Assembly (NCBI GenBank): GCA_947503965.1
Contig: CANNFU010000006.1
Span: 186,001 to 250,000, forward strand
Direction of reading: 5' to 3'
Length of the DNA stretch: 64,000 nt
DNA from: an uncultured Paracoccaceae bacterium
GTDB taxonomy: Bacteria > Pseudomonadota > Alphaproteobacteria > Rhodobacterales > Rhodobacteraceae
Shown here: positions 50,672 to 59,551 of the stretch, in pieces
How positions within the stretch are numbered: position 1 is the first letter of the stretch
How the letters are laid out: each line of letters opens with the position of its first letter
Notes under the pieces: model-generated
The model's input: only the letters and a program-made list of their open reading frames with translations
What the model was told of the DNA's origin: nothing
Database searches by the model: none
Program-made: the position numbers and the translations under genes

Positions 50672-51349
50672 ATGTCGCCGGTTACGCCCAAATCAAAAAG
50701 CAACTCTGCCATTGCGGTAGAGGAGTTGCGGAGGTTGATTTTCTCGGGGGCTTTGCCAGCCGGATCGGATCATCTGGAAAGCGAACTGGCCGTTCGTCTG
50801 GGCATGTCGCGTACGCCCGTACGGGAGGCCGCGTTGCTGCTGGAGGGGCAAGGGTTGCTCAAGGTGCGTGCGCGCAAAGGTGTGCGTATCCTGCCAATCT
50901 CAATCGATGACATGATCGAGATTTATGACGTCCTGACCGAGCTGGAAAGCATGTCAGCGGCCAAGGCCGCAGAAAAAGGCTATAAGGCGCAGGATTTGAA
51001 ACCGCTGGATGGCGCGATTGCGGATATGGAAACGGCGCTGGCCGCCGAAGACCGTGACGCCTGGTCGGCTGCCGATGACGCCTTTCACACCGAGCTGGTG
51101 CGTCTGGGCGGCAATTCGCGGGTTGTGTCAATCGTCGGCCTCATGGCTGATCAGGTACGCCGGGCCAAGGCGGTCACGCTTTACATGCGCCCCTTGCCGA
51201 CCCAATCAAACAAGGACCATCGTAGTGTTCTGGAGGCAATCGCGGCGGGTGACGCGCAAGCCGCCCATGACATTCACTATGCCCACCGAGCGGCGGCCAA
51301 GGATGTGCTGATCAACCTTCTCAGGCAGAACCGACTGCACATGCTGTAG
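50672..51349 (+). CDS. GntR family (FCD subfamily) transcriptional regulator
   Basis: A 225-aa repressor-type regulator. N-terminal winged helix (about 12-75): AVEELRRLIFSGALPAGSDHLESELAVRLGMSRTPVREAALLLEGQGLLKVRARKGVRI. C-terminal all-helical FCD domain (about 85-215) with likely metal/ligand His in DAFHTELVRLGGN and a conserved H-x-x-H-type pattern in DIHYAHRAAA. It likely senses the catabolic substrate and controls its own operon plus the divergent array through the ATGTATACAT site. It is the last gene of the three-gene operon. Confidence 0.92.
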   Translation: MSPVTPKSKSNSAIAVEELRRLIFSGALPAGSDHLESELAVRLGMSRTPVREAALLLEGQGLLKVRARKGVRILPISIDDMIEIYDVLTELESMSAAKAAEKGYKAQDLKPLDGAIADMETALAAEDRDAWSAADDAFHTELVRLGGNSRVVSIVGLMADQVRRAKAVTLYMRPLPTQSNKDHRSVLEAIAAGDAQAAHDIHYAHRAAAKDVLINLLRQNRLHML

Positions 51350-51361
51350 ACACGACCGTGT
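51350..51361. promoter_or_regulatory. Short inverted repeat after gntR
   Basis: ACACGACCGTGT: 5-bp arms around AC, touching the gntR stop codon. It is 9 bp from a second, longer palindrome. It may be part of a transcription-end structure or an operator of the RND gene pair. Low support by itself. Confidence 0.3.
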
Positions 51362-51369
51362 AATTATTG

Positions 51370-51387
51370 GGCTGAAACGTTTCAGCC
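51370..51387. promoter_or_regulatory. Perfect palindrome upstream of second RND operon
   Basis: GGCTGAAACGTTTCAGCC, an uninterrupted 18-bp perfect palindrome 128 bp before the adaptor ATG. The TGAAACGTTTCA core is of LacI/GalR operator type (central CG). With no loop it would be a poor hairpin, so a protein-binding site is more likely than a terminator. Confidence 0.55.
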
Positions 51388-51515
51388 ACCGATGGCAAGC
51401 GTGGAATTTCGCCGGTTTCCTGCCGTGGCTCTGGTAACCGCGACAAAGTGTCCTTACCTAACGTTGCATCGCCGTGTTTGGACGGTCCGCAGCGCGTTTT
51501 TTTAGGAAAGTATTC

Positions 51516-52658
51516 ATGAAAGATGACAACAAACCTGATTTGACGGGACGTCTGACTTTTGCTGGCGATGCAGGGGCCGGACGCTCGAAATGGATTGCGA
51601 TCGCACTGGCGCTTTTGTTGATCGGCTGGATGGGCAGCGGGTTCGTCCTCCCGAGCCAAGAACCGCAAGACACCGCTGCACAGACAGCATCGCGCCTTGT
51701 GACCGTTGCTGTCATGCCGTCGACCGCCGATGATGTGACACTGGTTCTGACCGCAGAAGGGCAGTCAATACCAGATCGCGCCACCGGCATCCGGGCCGAG
51801 GCAGGTGGCCAGATCACTGATGTTCTGGTTGCGCGCGGTGATTTCGTGACGGCCGGTCAGGAAATCGGGCGCATTGATGCGGAAACGACCCGGGCCCAGT
51901 TTTTGCAGGCGCAGACGTCCTTGGACCAGGCGACACGCGATTTCGATAATGCGGTTGCCTTGCAGGTGCGTGGCATTGCAACCGAAGATCGCGTAACCCA
52001 GGCCCGCGCCGCCAAGGCCGCCGCCGAGGCCGCGGTGGTCGCTGCGCAGGAACAGTTGGACAACACAATCATCCGCGCGCCCTTTGCGGGGCGTCTGAAT
52101 GATCTGACCCTCGATGTGGGTGAATTCGTCAGCAATAACGATGTCGTCGCCGAAGTGGTCGATAACGACCCGTTGACAGTTGTCATTCAGGTACCGCAGG
52201 TCGCGTTGTCGCGCATTGAAAAGGGCCAGATGGCCGAAGTGCAGTTCATCACCGGCGAAACACGCATGGGCAATGTCGGGTTTATCGGCAGTAATGCGGA
52301 TCAGCAGACACGGACGTTCCGGGTCGAGGTACAGGTTGAAAACCCCGATAGCGTCATGCCCGCCGGGCTCAGCGCCCGTGTGTCGATCCCCACCGGACAG
52401 GCAAGGGGGCACTTTGTGTCACCTGCCATCCTGTCCCTGGGCATCAACGGAGAATTGGGGATCAAGATGGTGGAAGAGGATGACAAAGTCGCGTTCCGTC
52501 CGATCGAGATCGTGCGCGCGCAACCGGATGGTATCTGGATCACTGGCCTGTCAGAGACCGCGGATATCATCACCGTGGGCCAGGGTTTTGTGAGTGCGGG
52601 CGATAGGGTTGATCCGCGCCCAGTGGCACCACAGGCAACCGCAGAGGCCAACCAATGA
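51516..52658 (+). CDS. RND efflux periplasmic adaptor (second pump)
   Basis: A 380-aa membrane fusion protein. It has an N-terminal cytoplasmic tail and TM (WIAIALALLLIGWMGSGFVL, about 26-45), then lipoyl halves around GIRAEAGGQITDVLVARGDFVTAGQEIGRID and IIRAPFAGRLNDLTLDVGEFVS. A short coiled coil (about 130-190) and beta-barrel with SALNADQQTRTF-like SNADQQTRTFRVEVQVENPDSVMPAGLSARVSI follow. The start is fixed by TAGGAAAG 5 nt upstream. ATGA overlap with the permease gene. No outer-membrane channel gene nearby. Confidence 0.91.
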   Translation: MKDDNKPDLTGRLTFAGDAGAGRSKWIAIALALLLIGWMGSGFVLPSQEPQDTAAQTASRLVTVAVMPSTADDVTLVLTAEGQSIPDRATGIRAEAGGQITDVLVARGDFVTAGQEIGRIDAETTRAQFLQAQTSLDQATRDFDNAVALQVRGIATEDRVTQARAAKAAAEAAVVAAQEQLDNTIIRAPFAGRLNDLTLDVGEFVSNNDVVAEVVDNDPLTVVIQVPQVALSRIEKGQMAEVQFITGETRMGNVGFIGSNADQQTRTFRVEVQVENPDSVMPAGLSARVSIPTGQARGHFVSPAILSLGINGELGIKMVEEDDKVAFRPIEIVRAQPDGIWITGLSETADIITVGQGFVSAGDRVDPRPVAPQATAEANQ

Positions 52659-55600
52659 ACACGCTGATCAACGCAGCCTTCGACCGCAGCAAGGTTGTGC
52701 AGCTTTTGCTGGTGTTTTTGTTGGCCGTTGGCGCGTATTCCTATGTTGCGATCCCAAAGGAAAGTAATCCCGAAATCCCGATCCCGGTGGTGTATGTGTC
52801 GGCCAGCGTCGATGGAATTTCACCCGAAGACGCCGAGGATGTTCTGGTCGGCCCGATGGAGGCAGAGTTCGCATCGGTGACCGGTTTGAAGACGATGACT
52901 TCCACCGCAAGCGAGGGCCGCGCGAGCGTGCAGCTGGAGTTTGAACCCGGATTTGATGCGGACGAGGCGCTCGACAAAGTGCGCGAGGCGGCAGACAAGG
53001 CTGAAAACGAACTGCCCGAAGACGCGAACGTCATCGTGACCGAGATCAACACGGCGTTGTTTCCGATCTTGACCGTCATCATGTCCGGCCCTGTGCCGGA
53101 ACGCACGCTCAACACCCTTGCCGAAAACCTGCGCGACGATATCGAAGCACTTGGCGGTGTGCTTGAGGTTGATGTGGCAGGCAAGCGGACAGAGCTGCTT
53201 GAGGTTCTGATCGATCCGACCGTGTTCGAAACCTATAACATTTCATTCGATGAACTGATCAGCTCGATCACCCGCAACAACCAGTTGATCGCGGCCGGCG
53301 CCATCGAAAGCGAAGCCGGGCGGCTGGTGGTCAAGGTACCGGGTCTGATCGAGGATTTCGAGGACGTGCTGGAACTGCCGATCCTTGTGCGCGGCCAGAC
53401 CGTTGTGACATTTGCGGATGTCGCCACTGTGCGCCAGACATTCGAAGACCCGACAGGCTTTGCCCGGATTGACGGCCAGCCTGCGCTGGCGCTTGAGATC
53501 AAAAAGCGCGTGGGCGCCAATATCATCGAAACCGTGGCCGAAGTGCGTGCCGTGATTGACGCAGCCCAGGCCGATTGGCCCGATACGGTGCAAGTCCGCT
53601 ATACGCTGGACGAAAGCAAGACCGTGCAGGACATGCTGTCGGATCTTGAGGCGAACGTGATTGCCGCGATTATTCTGGTGATGATCGTGGTGGTCTACGC
53701 GCTGGGCCTGCGGTCATCCCTGTTGGTGGGGTTGGCGATTCCGGGTGCTTTTCTGACCGGCGTTGCGGGTCTTTATTTCATGGGCTTCACGATGAATATC
53801 GTGGTGCTGTTTTCGCTGATTCTTGTGGTCGGCATGCTGGTTGACGGGGCAATTGTGACCGTCGAGTTGGCCGATCGCTATTTATACGAAGGTGACAGCC
53901 CCAAACAGGCTTACGCCCGTGCGGCCAAGCGGATGGCCTGGCCGATCATCGCATCGACAGCGACGACATTATGCGTGTTTTTCCCACTTCTTTTCTGGAC
54001 CGGGGTGGTCGGTGAATTCATGAAATTCCTGCCGATCACAGTGATCTTTACGCTGGCGGCATCCCTGTTCATGGCGCTGATCTTTATCCCTGTCATGGGC
54101 GGACAAATCGGCAAACGCCGCGCGCAAACGGCTGCCGCCAAGGCACAGCTTTACGCCGCCGAGCGGGGCGATCCGCGTCAGATGACGGGTTTCATGGGCG
54201 GCTATGTACGGGTTCTGGAATGGTCGATCCTGCGACCGTGGACCACACTTGGCTTCGCGGTCATCGCGCTTGTCGGGTCTTTCGCGGCATATGCCAGCCT
54301 GGGGAGCGGATTGACCTTCTTTCCTGAGGTGGAACCGGAATACGCACAGGTCACCGTGCGCGCCAAGGATAATTTTTCCGTGTTCGAACAGGATGCGCTG
54401 GTACGGCAGGTCGAGACGCGACTGACCGATTACGATGAAATCGCAAGCGTCTATGCCCGGTCTGGCGGCTCTGGTCAGGGCGGGGACACAATTGGCGCGA
54501 TCCAGCTGGAACTGGCCGAATGGGATACCCGCCGCCCCGTGTCCCTGATCGCAGAGGATATTCGCGCCGATATGGCCGAAATTCCGGGGATTGAGGTATT
54601 GGTGGAAACTGATGCCGGTGGGCCCGGCGGCGGAAAGCCCATCAACCTGGAGGTGCTGGGCCGCCAGCCTGCTGAACAAGAGCTGGCGGTGCAGATGATC
54701 CTGGCCGAGATGGAGCGGATCGGCGGTTTCATCGACGTCGTCGACAGCCGTCCAAATTCCGGCGTGGAATGGCAGATCGCGGTCGACAGGTCCGAGGCCG
54801 CGCGAAGTGGCGCGGATGTCGCCCTTTTGGGGCAGGCGGTGCAACTGCTGACCCGCGGGATCACCGTGGCCGATTACCGGCCCGAAGGCAGCGATGACGA
54901 GGTTGATATCGTTGTCCGTTTCCCCGCAGTCGATCGGACGTTGGCAGAGTTGGAATCGCTGCGCGTGCCCACCAATGCCGGTCTGGTGCCGATTTCGAAT
55001 TTCGTCTCGTTCAATCCGGCCCCGCAAAGCGGCGTAATTACCCGGATTGATCAGTCGCGCGTCATCACGATCTCGGCGGATGTTGCACCCGGCGTACTGG
55101 CCAATGATCAGACCCTCGCGCTACAGGCGGCGTTCGAAAATCTGGATCTGCCCGAAAGCGTCGAGGTCAAGTTTGGCGGCGAGGCCGAGGATCAGCAAGA
55201 GGCGATGGTCTTTCTGATCGGCGCGTTCCTTTCGGCCATCGGGCTGATGTTCCTGATCCTGCTGACGCAGTTCAACAGCTTCTGGCAGGCGTTCATCGTG
55301 ATGTCGGCGATTGTTTTCTCGGTTGCGGGTGTCTTGCTGGGGCTGATGATCACCGGCCGCCCCTTTGGCGTCGTGATGGGCGGGATCGGTGTGATCGCGC
55401 TGGCGGGGATCGTGGTGAACAACAATATCGTTCTGATCGACACGTTTAATCAGTTGAAGGCACAAGGCGTGTCGTCGCTTGAGGCGGCGTTGCGCACCGG
55501 CGCACAGCGTTTGCGGCCTGTGGTGCTGACCTCTGTAACCACGGCGTTGGGGCTGATGCCCATGGTGATCGGGCTGAACATCAACTTCTTCACCCGCGAA

Positions 55601-55774
55601 ATCGTCTATGGCGCGCCCTCCACCCAATGGTGGACCGAGTTGTCCAGCGCCATCGCGGGCGGGCTGGTGTTTGCGACGATCCTGACGCTGCTTGTGACGC
55701 CTGCCATGCTGATGCTGGCAGAGCGTCGGGCGAAGCGGTTTGAAAACGGCCCGGCACTCGCCCCGGCGGAATAG
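52655..55774 (+). CDS. RND efflux permease (second pump)
   Basis: A 1039-aa RND pump of normal size: TM1 near 12-30, porter domains, TM2-6 (about 335-475) and TM8-12 (about 860-1025). The TM4 motif reads VVGMLVDGAIVTVEL, keeping the first Asp (about D397) but having Gly where AcrB has Asp408. TM10 reads LAGIVVNNNIVLIDTF, with Asn where AcrB has Lys940. The residues ESNPEIPIPVVYVSASVDGISPEDAEDVLVGPME near the N-terminus are standard. Substrate unknown; the pair lies next to a fatty-acid ligase gene after 93 bp. Confidence 0.93.
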   Translation: MNTLINAAFDRSKVVQLLLVFLLAVGAYSYVAIPKESNPEIPIPVVYVSASVDGISPEDAEDVLVGPMEAEFASVTGLKTMTSTASEGRASVQLEFEPGFDADEALDKVREAADKAENELPEDANVIVTEINTALFPILTVIMSGPVPERTLNTLAENLRDDIEALGGVLEVDVAGKRTELLEVLIDPTVFETYNISFDELISSITRNNQLIAAGAIESEAGRLVVKVPGLIEDFEDVLELPILVRGQTVVTFADVATVRQTFEDPTGFARIDGQPALALEIKKRVGANIIETVAEVRAVIDAAQADWPDTVQVRYTLDESKTVQDMLSDLEANVIAAIILVMIVVVYALGLRSSLLVGLAIPGAFLTGVAGLYFMGFTMNIVVLFSLILVVGMLVDGAIVTVELADRYLYEGDSPKQAYARAAKRMAWPIIASTATTLCVFFPLLFWTGVVGEFMKFLPITVIFTLAASLFMALIFIPVMGGQIGKRRAQTAAAKAQLYAAERGDPRQMTGFMGGYVRVLEWSILRPWTTLGFAVIALVGSFAAYASLGSGLTFFPEVEPEYAQVTVRAKDNFSVFEQDALVRQVETRLTDYDEIASVYARSGGSGQGGDTIGAIQLELAEWDTRRPVSLIAEDIRADMAEIPGIEVLVETDAGGPGGGKPINLEVLGRQPAEQELAVQMILAEMERIGGFIDVVDSRPNSGVEWQIAVDRSEAARSGADVALLGQAVQLLTRGITVADYRPEGSDDEVDIVVRFPAVDRTLAELESLRVPTNAGLVPISNFVSFNPAPQSGVITRIDQSRVITISADVAPGVLANDQTLALQAAFENLDLPESVEVKFGGEAEDQQEAMVFLIGAFLSAIGLMFLILLTQFNSFWQAFIVMSAIVFSVAGVLLGLMITGRPFGVVMGGIGVIALAGIVVNNNIVLIDTFNQLKAQGVSSLEAALRTGAQRLRPVVLTSVTTALGLMPMVIGLNINFFTREIVYGAPSTQWWTELSSAIAGGLVFATILTLLVTPAMLMLAERRAKRFENGPALAPAE

Positions 55775-55867
55775 AGCGAGGCATGTGTCCTAACGTTACG
55801 GTTTTGCCATCTTCACAAACGCAGCTTTCGCTTTACTGTGATTTTGAAGTTTTGGGAGGAACCGACG

Positions 55868-57595
55868 TTGAGCAATGATAAACCATGGACGGCGTTCTAC
55901 GGTCCGTCCGTGCGGTCCGAGATTGACGCACCGCAATTCCGCAACCTCGGTGATTTCATCAGCGCGACGGCGGATGTGTATGGCGACCTTCCTGCATTCA
56001 CCACCTGCTTGCCCAATGGCATGAATGGAACGCTGACGTTCAAGCAAGCCGATGAGATGTCGGACGCATTGGCGGTCTATCTGCGCGAGGTCGCGGGTTT
56101 GAACACAGGCGACCGGGTGGCCATTCAGGTACCCAATTGCCTGGCCTATCCGGTAATGGCCATGGCGATCTTCAAGGCTGGTTGCGTGCTGGTCAACGTC
56201 AACCCGCTTTATACTGCCGAGGAGATGGCAAAACAGTTCGCAGATGCCGAGCCATCGGCGATCCTGATCGTGGACATGTTCACCGACAAACTGGTCGAGG
56301 CGATGCGTGGTCATCCGATCCCGAATGTCATTGTGACCCGTGTGGCCGAATTCATGCCATCGCTGCCGCGCTGGATTGTCGGGCTTGTGCAGAAATACTG
56401 GGACAAGACGATTTCGCCGATCAGCCACGCGCATGTCCGTCTGCCCGACGCGATTGCGGCAGGACGTGCCAAGCACACCGAAATGCGCAACCAGGTTGCC
56501 GGTTATCGCAACGACATCCAGCCCGATGACGTGGCCTGCCTGCAATATACCGGTGGCACGACCGGTGTGTCCAAAGGGGCCATGCTGACCCACACCAACC
56601 TGTTGATGAACATGGAACAGACCATGGAACTGATCAACACGTTGGAAAAAGGCAAAGAGATCGCGCTGACGGCATTGCCGCTTTATCACGTGTTTGCCTT
56701 CACCGTGAATTTCCTGGGTTTCTATTCCATCGGTGCCCGTAACATCCTGATCCCGAACCCCCGCCCGCTGACCAGCATGAAGCGCGCGTTCGAAAACTAC
56801 AAAATCACATGGATCAGCGGCGTGAACACGCTGTTTAATGGATTGTGCAACGAGGTCTGGTTTCTCGATACACCGCCCAAACACCTCAAATTTGCCTCAG
56901 CCGGCGGTATGGCCCTGCAAGGTGCCGTCGCCGCGCGCTGGGAAGAGGTGACGGGAAAACCAGTGGTCGAAGGCTACGGATTGACCGAATCCTCGCCGGT
57001 GCTGACGTTCAATCCGCTTGGTAAATCGCGGTCCAACTCCATCGGTGTCCCGGTGCCGTCTACCGATGTGCGCTGCGTTGACGAAGACGGGGCCGACGTG
57101 CCGGTCGGTGAAATCGGAGAGCTGATCGCCAAGGGCCCGCAGATCATGAAGGGGTATTGGAAAAAACCCGACGAAACCGCCAAGACGATCCAGAACGGTT
57201 GGCTTTTGACAGGCGACATCGCGATGATGGAACCTGACGGCTACTTCCGGATCGTTGACCGCAAGAAGGACATGATCCTTGTCTCCGGCTTCAACGTCTA
57301 CCCTAACGAGATTGAGGATGTGCTTGCCGCGCATCCGGGCGTGAACGAGGTGGCGGTGATCGGTGTTCCGGATGGCGCATCCGGCGAAGCGGTAAAGGCG
57401 TTTATCGTCAAACAGGACGATGCCATCAGTGTTGAGGCGATCCGTGGTTACTGCAAGGAACACCTGACCGCCTACAAGGTACCAAAACAGGTCGAGTTCC
57501 GCGATGAGCTGCCCAAATCCAATGTGGGAAAAATCCTGCGCAAGGATCTGCGCGCCGAGGAAATGGCAAAATCAAACGTGAAAGAGCAGGCGTAA
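55868..57595 (+). CDS. Long-chain fatty acid-CoA ligase (FadD-like)
   Basis: A 575-aa ANL-superfamily adenylating enzyme forming acyl-CoA from fatty acid, ATP and CoA. The AMP-binding motif is LQYTGGTTGVSKGAMLTH (about 235), followed by the A5-type motif EGYGLTESSPV and A7/A8-type GWLLTGDIAMMEPDGYFRIVDRKKDMILVSGFNVYPNEIE. The C-terminal catalytic Lys is in LPKSNVGKILRKDL. The start is an unusual TTG: GGGAGGA lies 7 nt upstream (55854-55860) and the product begins MSNDKPW. Upstream in-frame codons lack a ribosome site. A BASS-type transporter follows after 1 bp. Confidence 0.93.
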   Translation: MSNDKPWTAFYGPSVRSEIDAPQFRNLGDFISATADVYGDLPAFTTCLPNGMNGTLTFKQADEMSDALAVYLREVAGLNTGDRVAIQVPNCLAYPVMAMAIFKAGCVLVNVNPLYTAEEMAKQFADAEPSAILIVDMFTDKLVEAMRGHPIPNVIVTRVAEFMPSLPRWIVGLVQKYWDKTISPISHAHVRLPDAIAAGRAKHTEMRNQVAGYRNDIQPDDVACLQYTGGTTGVSKGAMLTHTNLLMNMEQTMELINTLEKGKEIALTALPLYHVFAFTVNFLGFYSIGARNILIPNPRPLTSMKRAFENYKITWISGVNTLFNGLCNEVWFLDTPPKHLKFASAGGMALQGAVAARWEEVTGKPVVEGYGLTESSPVLTFNPLGKSRSNSIGVPVPSTDVRCVDEDGADVPVGEIGELIAKGPQIMKGYWKKPDETAKTIQNGWLLTGDIAMMEPDGYFRIVDRKKDMILVSGFNVYPNEIEDVLAAHPGVNEVAVIGVPDGASGEAVKAFIVKQDDAISVEAIRGYCKEHLTAYKVPKQVEFRDELPKSNVGKILRKDLRAEEMAKSNVKEQA

Positions 57596-57596
57596 T

Positions 57597-58478
57597 ATGG
57601 TTGGAGCGTTTGAACAGGCCATTCTGGCCCTGATGATTTTCGTGATCATGCTGGGTATGGGCGCATCGCTGACACCACGTGATTTCTACCTCGCACTGCG
57701 GCGGCCCTATGGCCTGGCGATCGGGGTCATCTCGCAATACGGGTTCATGCCGTTCATCGGTTTTTTGCTGATCACACTGCTACCGCTGCCCGAAGCGATT
57801 GCCATTGGCGTTTTGATCATGGCCTGTATGCCCGGTGGGACGACGTCGAACATCTTCACCTATTTCTCCAAGGGTAATCTGGCGCTGTCGGTGCTGATGA
57901 CCGTGACCTCAACTGTCTTTGGCGTGCTTCTGATCCCGATCATTCTGGTGGTCTATTCCTCGGCGCTTGATCTTGAGATCCCGCGCGAAAACATCATCGC
58001 CACCCTGATCTTGCTGCTGGTGCCTGTCGCCATTGGCATGGTGATGCGCAAACTGAACGCGAATGTGGGCGCTGTAACGGAATTCTTCGGCTCGCTGCTG
58101 GCGCTGTTCTTTATCGTGTTCCTGATGGTCAGCTGGGTGCCGCGCAACTGGCAGTTCCTGATGACCACGACGTCGGCGACCTATGTTGCGGCCATCGGTT
58201 TGGGATTGATCGGGATCACGATCGGCTATCTTTTCGCGCGTGCCCTGAAACTGCACCCCCGCAACGCCCGAACCGTGGCACTTGAGACGGGCATTCAAAA
58301 CGGCCCGCTCGCCATTGCGATCATTGCGTTCACCTTTGCGGGGACAGAGGCGCAAAGCTACATGGCTGTCCCCGTGCTCTATTCGCTTTTCATCGTGATC
58401 GTGTCCACATTGGTGACGCTGGTTTTCCGACGGGCGAACACAGCGGCCGAACAGGCGATGCCTGACGGGCTGCTATAA
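57597..58478 (+). CDS. Bile acid:sodium symporter (BASS) family transporter
   Basis: A 293-aa inner-membrane protein with about nine TM segments. LALMIFVIMLGMGASLTPRDFYLALRRPYGLAIGVISQYGFMPFIGFLL, GVLIMACMPGGTTSNIFTYFSKGNLALSVLMTVTST and ALETGIQNGPLAIAIIAFTF are standard for the BASS/YocS fold. Na+ binding is inferred from GGTTSN and GIQNG. The cargo could be an organic acid or fatty-acid-like compound for the linked ligase (inference). An intrinsic terminator overlaps its stop codon. Confidence 0.91.
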   Translation: MVGAFEQAILALMIFVIMLGMGASLTPRDFYLALRRPYGLAIGVISQYGFMPFIGFLLITLLPLPEAIAIGVLIMACMPGGTTSNIFTYFSKGNLALSVLMTVTSTVFGVLLIPIILVVYSSALDLEIPRENIIATLILLLVPVAIGMVMRKLNANVGAVTEFFGSLLALFFIVFLMVSWVPRNWQFLMTTTSATYVAAIGLGLIGITIGYLFARALKLHPRNARTVALETGIQNGPLAIAIIAFTFAGTEAQSYMAVPVLYSLFIVIVSTLVTLVFRRANTAAEQAMPDGLL

Positions 58479-58492
58479 TAGCGGCCTTTTTT
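58468..58492 (+). terminator. Intrinsic terminator of the ligase/BASS operon
   Basis: Arms GGCTGCTA and TAGCGGCC make an 8-bp stem with one G-U pair and a TAA loop (which is the BASS stop codon), directly followed by six T residues. This is a classical Rho-independent terminator, the clearest in the window. Confidence 0.85.
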
Positions 58493-58561
58493 GCTAACCT
58501 GCGGTCAGGGGCTCTGCCCTTGCGCTGTTAAACGACCGTTGTCTACAAATTGGAGAATGCT

Positions 58562-59551
58562 TCAAAGCGTTTCCATCCGCGCCAACACATCTAGCCCCTG
58601 CATCTGCAGGTAATGCAGGATATCAATAAAAATCCAGTTCTCGGCCAGTTTGTCCCCGTCACGACGATAAAGATCGACGACGCGCATTTCGGCGGGCTGA
58701 CTCGCAGGTAGCCCCAGATATCCACCTGCATTTGTCACCGTCAGGTTGGCCCAGCCAAAGAAGCCGCCAAAACTCCCTTCGGCCAACCGGCAGACATGGC
58801 CGTTGAAAATGCGGTCCTTGATCTGGGTGCGGAATGGGCGCTGATGCTGTGCGATGTAGCGGTCAATCGTGTAGGTCGCGCCAATCCCTTCGGGTCCCCA
58901 CCAGATGAAATCATCATGCCAGGTCTGGGCCAGTTCCTGTTGTGGGCTGTCGTATTTCTGATGGGTGTTAATGTCGCCCACCATGCGATTGATCAGGGCA
59001 AGCGTCTTTTGGCCCTCTGCGGGGGCGGCATCTTCAAACAGCAGCCCGTCATGGGTGGCAGGCCCCGGCTGGACCAGATGCATGCCGGTTTGCGGGGGCA
59101 GGGGATACTGGCCCGCTTGCCGCATCAGGTGGATCAGGTCGCAGAACAGCGCCGTTTCAACAATCTTGCCGTCCACAACCTTGTTGAACTCGGCATAGCG
59201 CAGCATGGCGACGCGTCGGTGCGGTTTAATCCCCACGAACGGAGCATCAAAAAGCCCCATCAGATGGCCCATCGACACGACCCAGACCGACTGAAAACCG
59301 TCGATCTCATTGTGACCGGCGATAAAGATATCCTGCCGTCGCTGGACCCGCGACTTGGCGGCCAGAAACGGCGACCAGAACGCATCAGCTACGGCCTGCG
59401 CCCCGTATTGTTCGTGAAACGGATGCATCCCGCGCCAGTGCCAGCCGGGGCTCGTGCGCTCTGCCAGAACCGCTGCCACGTTATCCGGCGTCGCCTTGGA
59501 CAGCGCATCAAAATGGGCGCGGACCAGCGCCTTTTCTGCCTGAAAGCTCAT
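58562..59551 (-). CDS. Tandem SnoaL/NTF2-like protein linked to a sugar ABC importer
   Basis: A 329-aa protein made of two similar SnoaL/NTF2-like halves (about 5-150 and 185-325), as in the ester-cyclase/polyketide-cyclase-like group. Half 1 has HWRGMHPFHEQYGAQAVADAFW. Half 2 has WHDDFIWWGPEGIGATYTIDRYIAQHQRPFR. Both end in an NWIFIDILHY-like or RYAEFNKVVDGKI-like strand. Cofactor-free acid-base chemistry on a sugar-like or cyclic compound is possible. It overlaps the ABC permease by 4 bp, so it probably acts on the imported substrate (inference). Confidence 0.85.
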   Translation of the reverse strand: MSFQAEKALVRAHFDALSKATPDNVAAVLAERTSPGWHWRGMHPFHEQYGAQAVADAFWSPFLAAKSRVQRRQDIFIAGHNEIDGFQSVWVVSMGHLMGLFDAPFVGIKPHRRVAMLRYAEFNKVVDGKIVETALFCDLIHLMRQAGQYPLPPQTGMHLVQPGPATHDGLLFEDAAPAEGQKTLALINRMVGDINTHQKYDSPQQELAQTWHDDFIWWGPEGIGATYTIDRYIAQHQRPFRTQIKDRIFNGHVCRLAEGSFGGFFGWANLTVTNAGGYLGLPASQPAEMRVVDLYRRDGDKLAENWIFIDILHYLQMQGLDVLARMETL

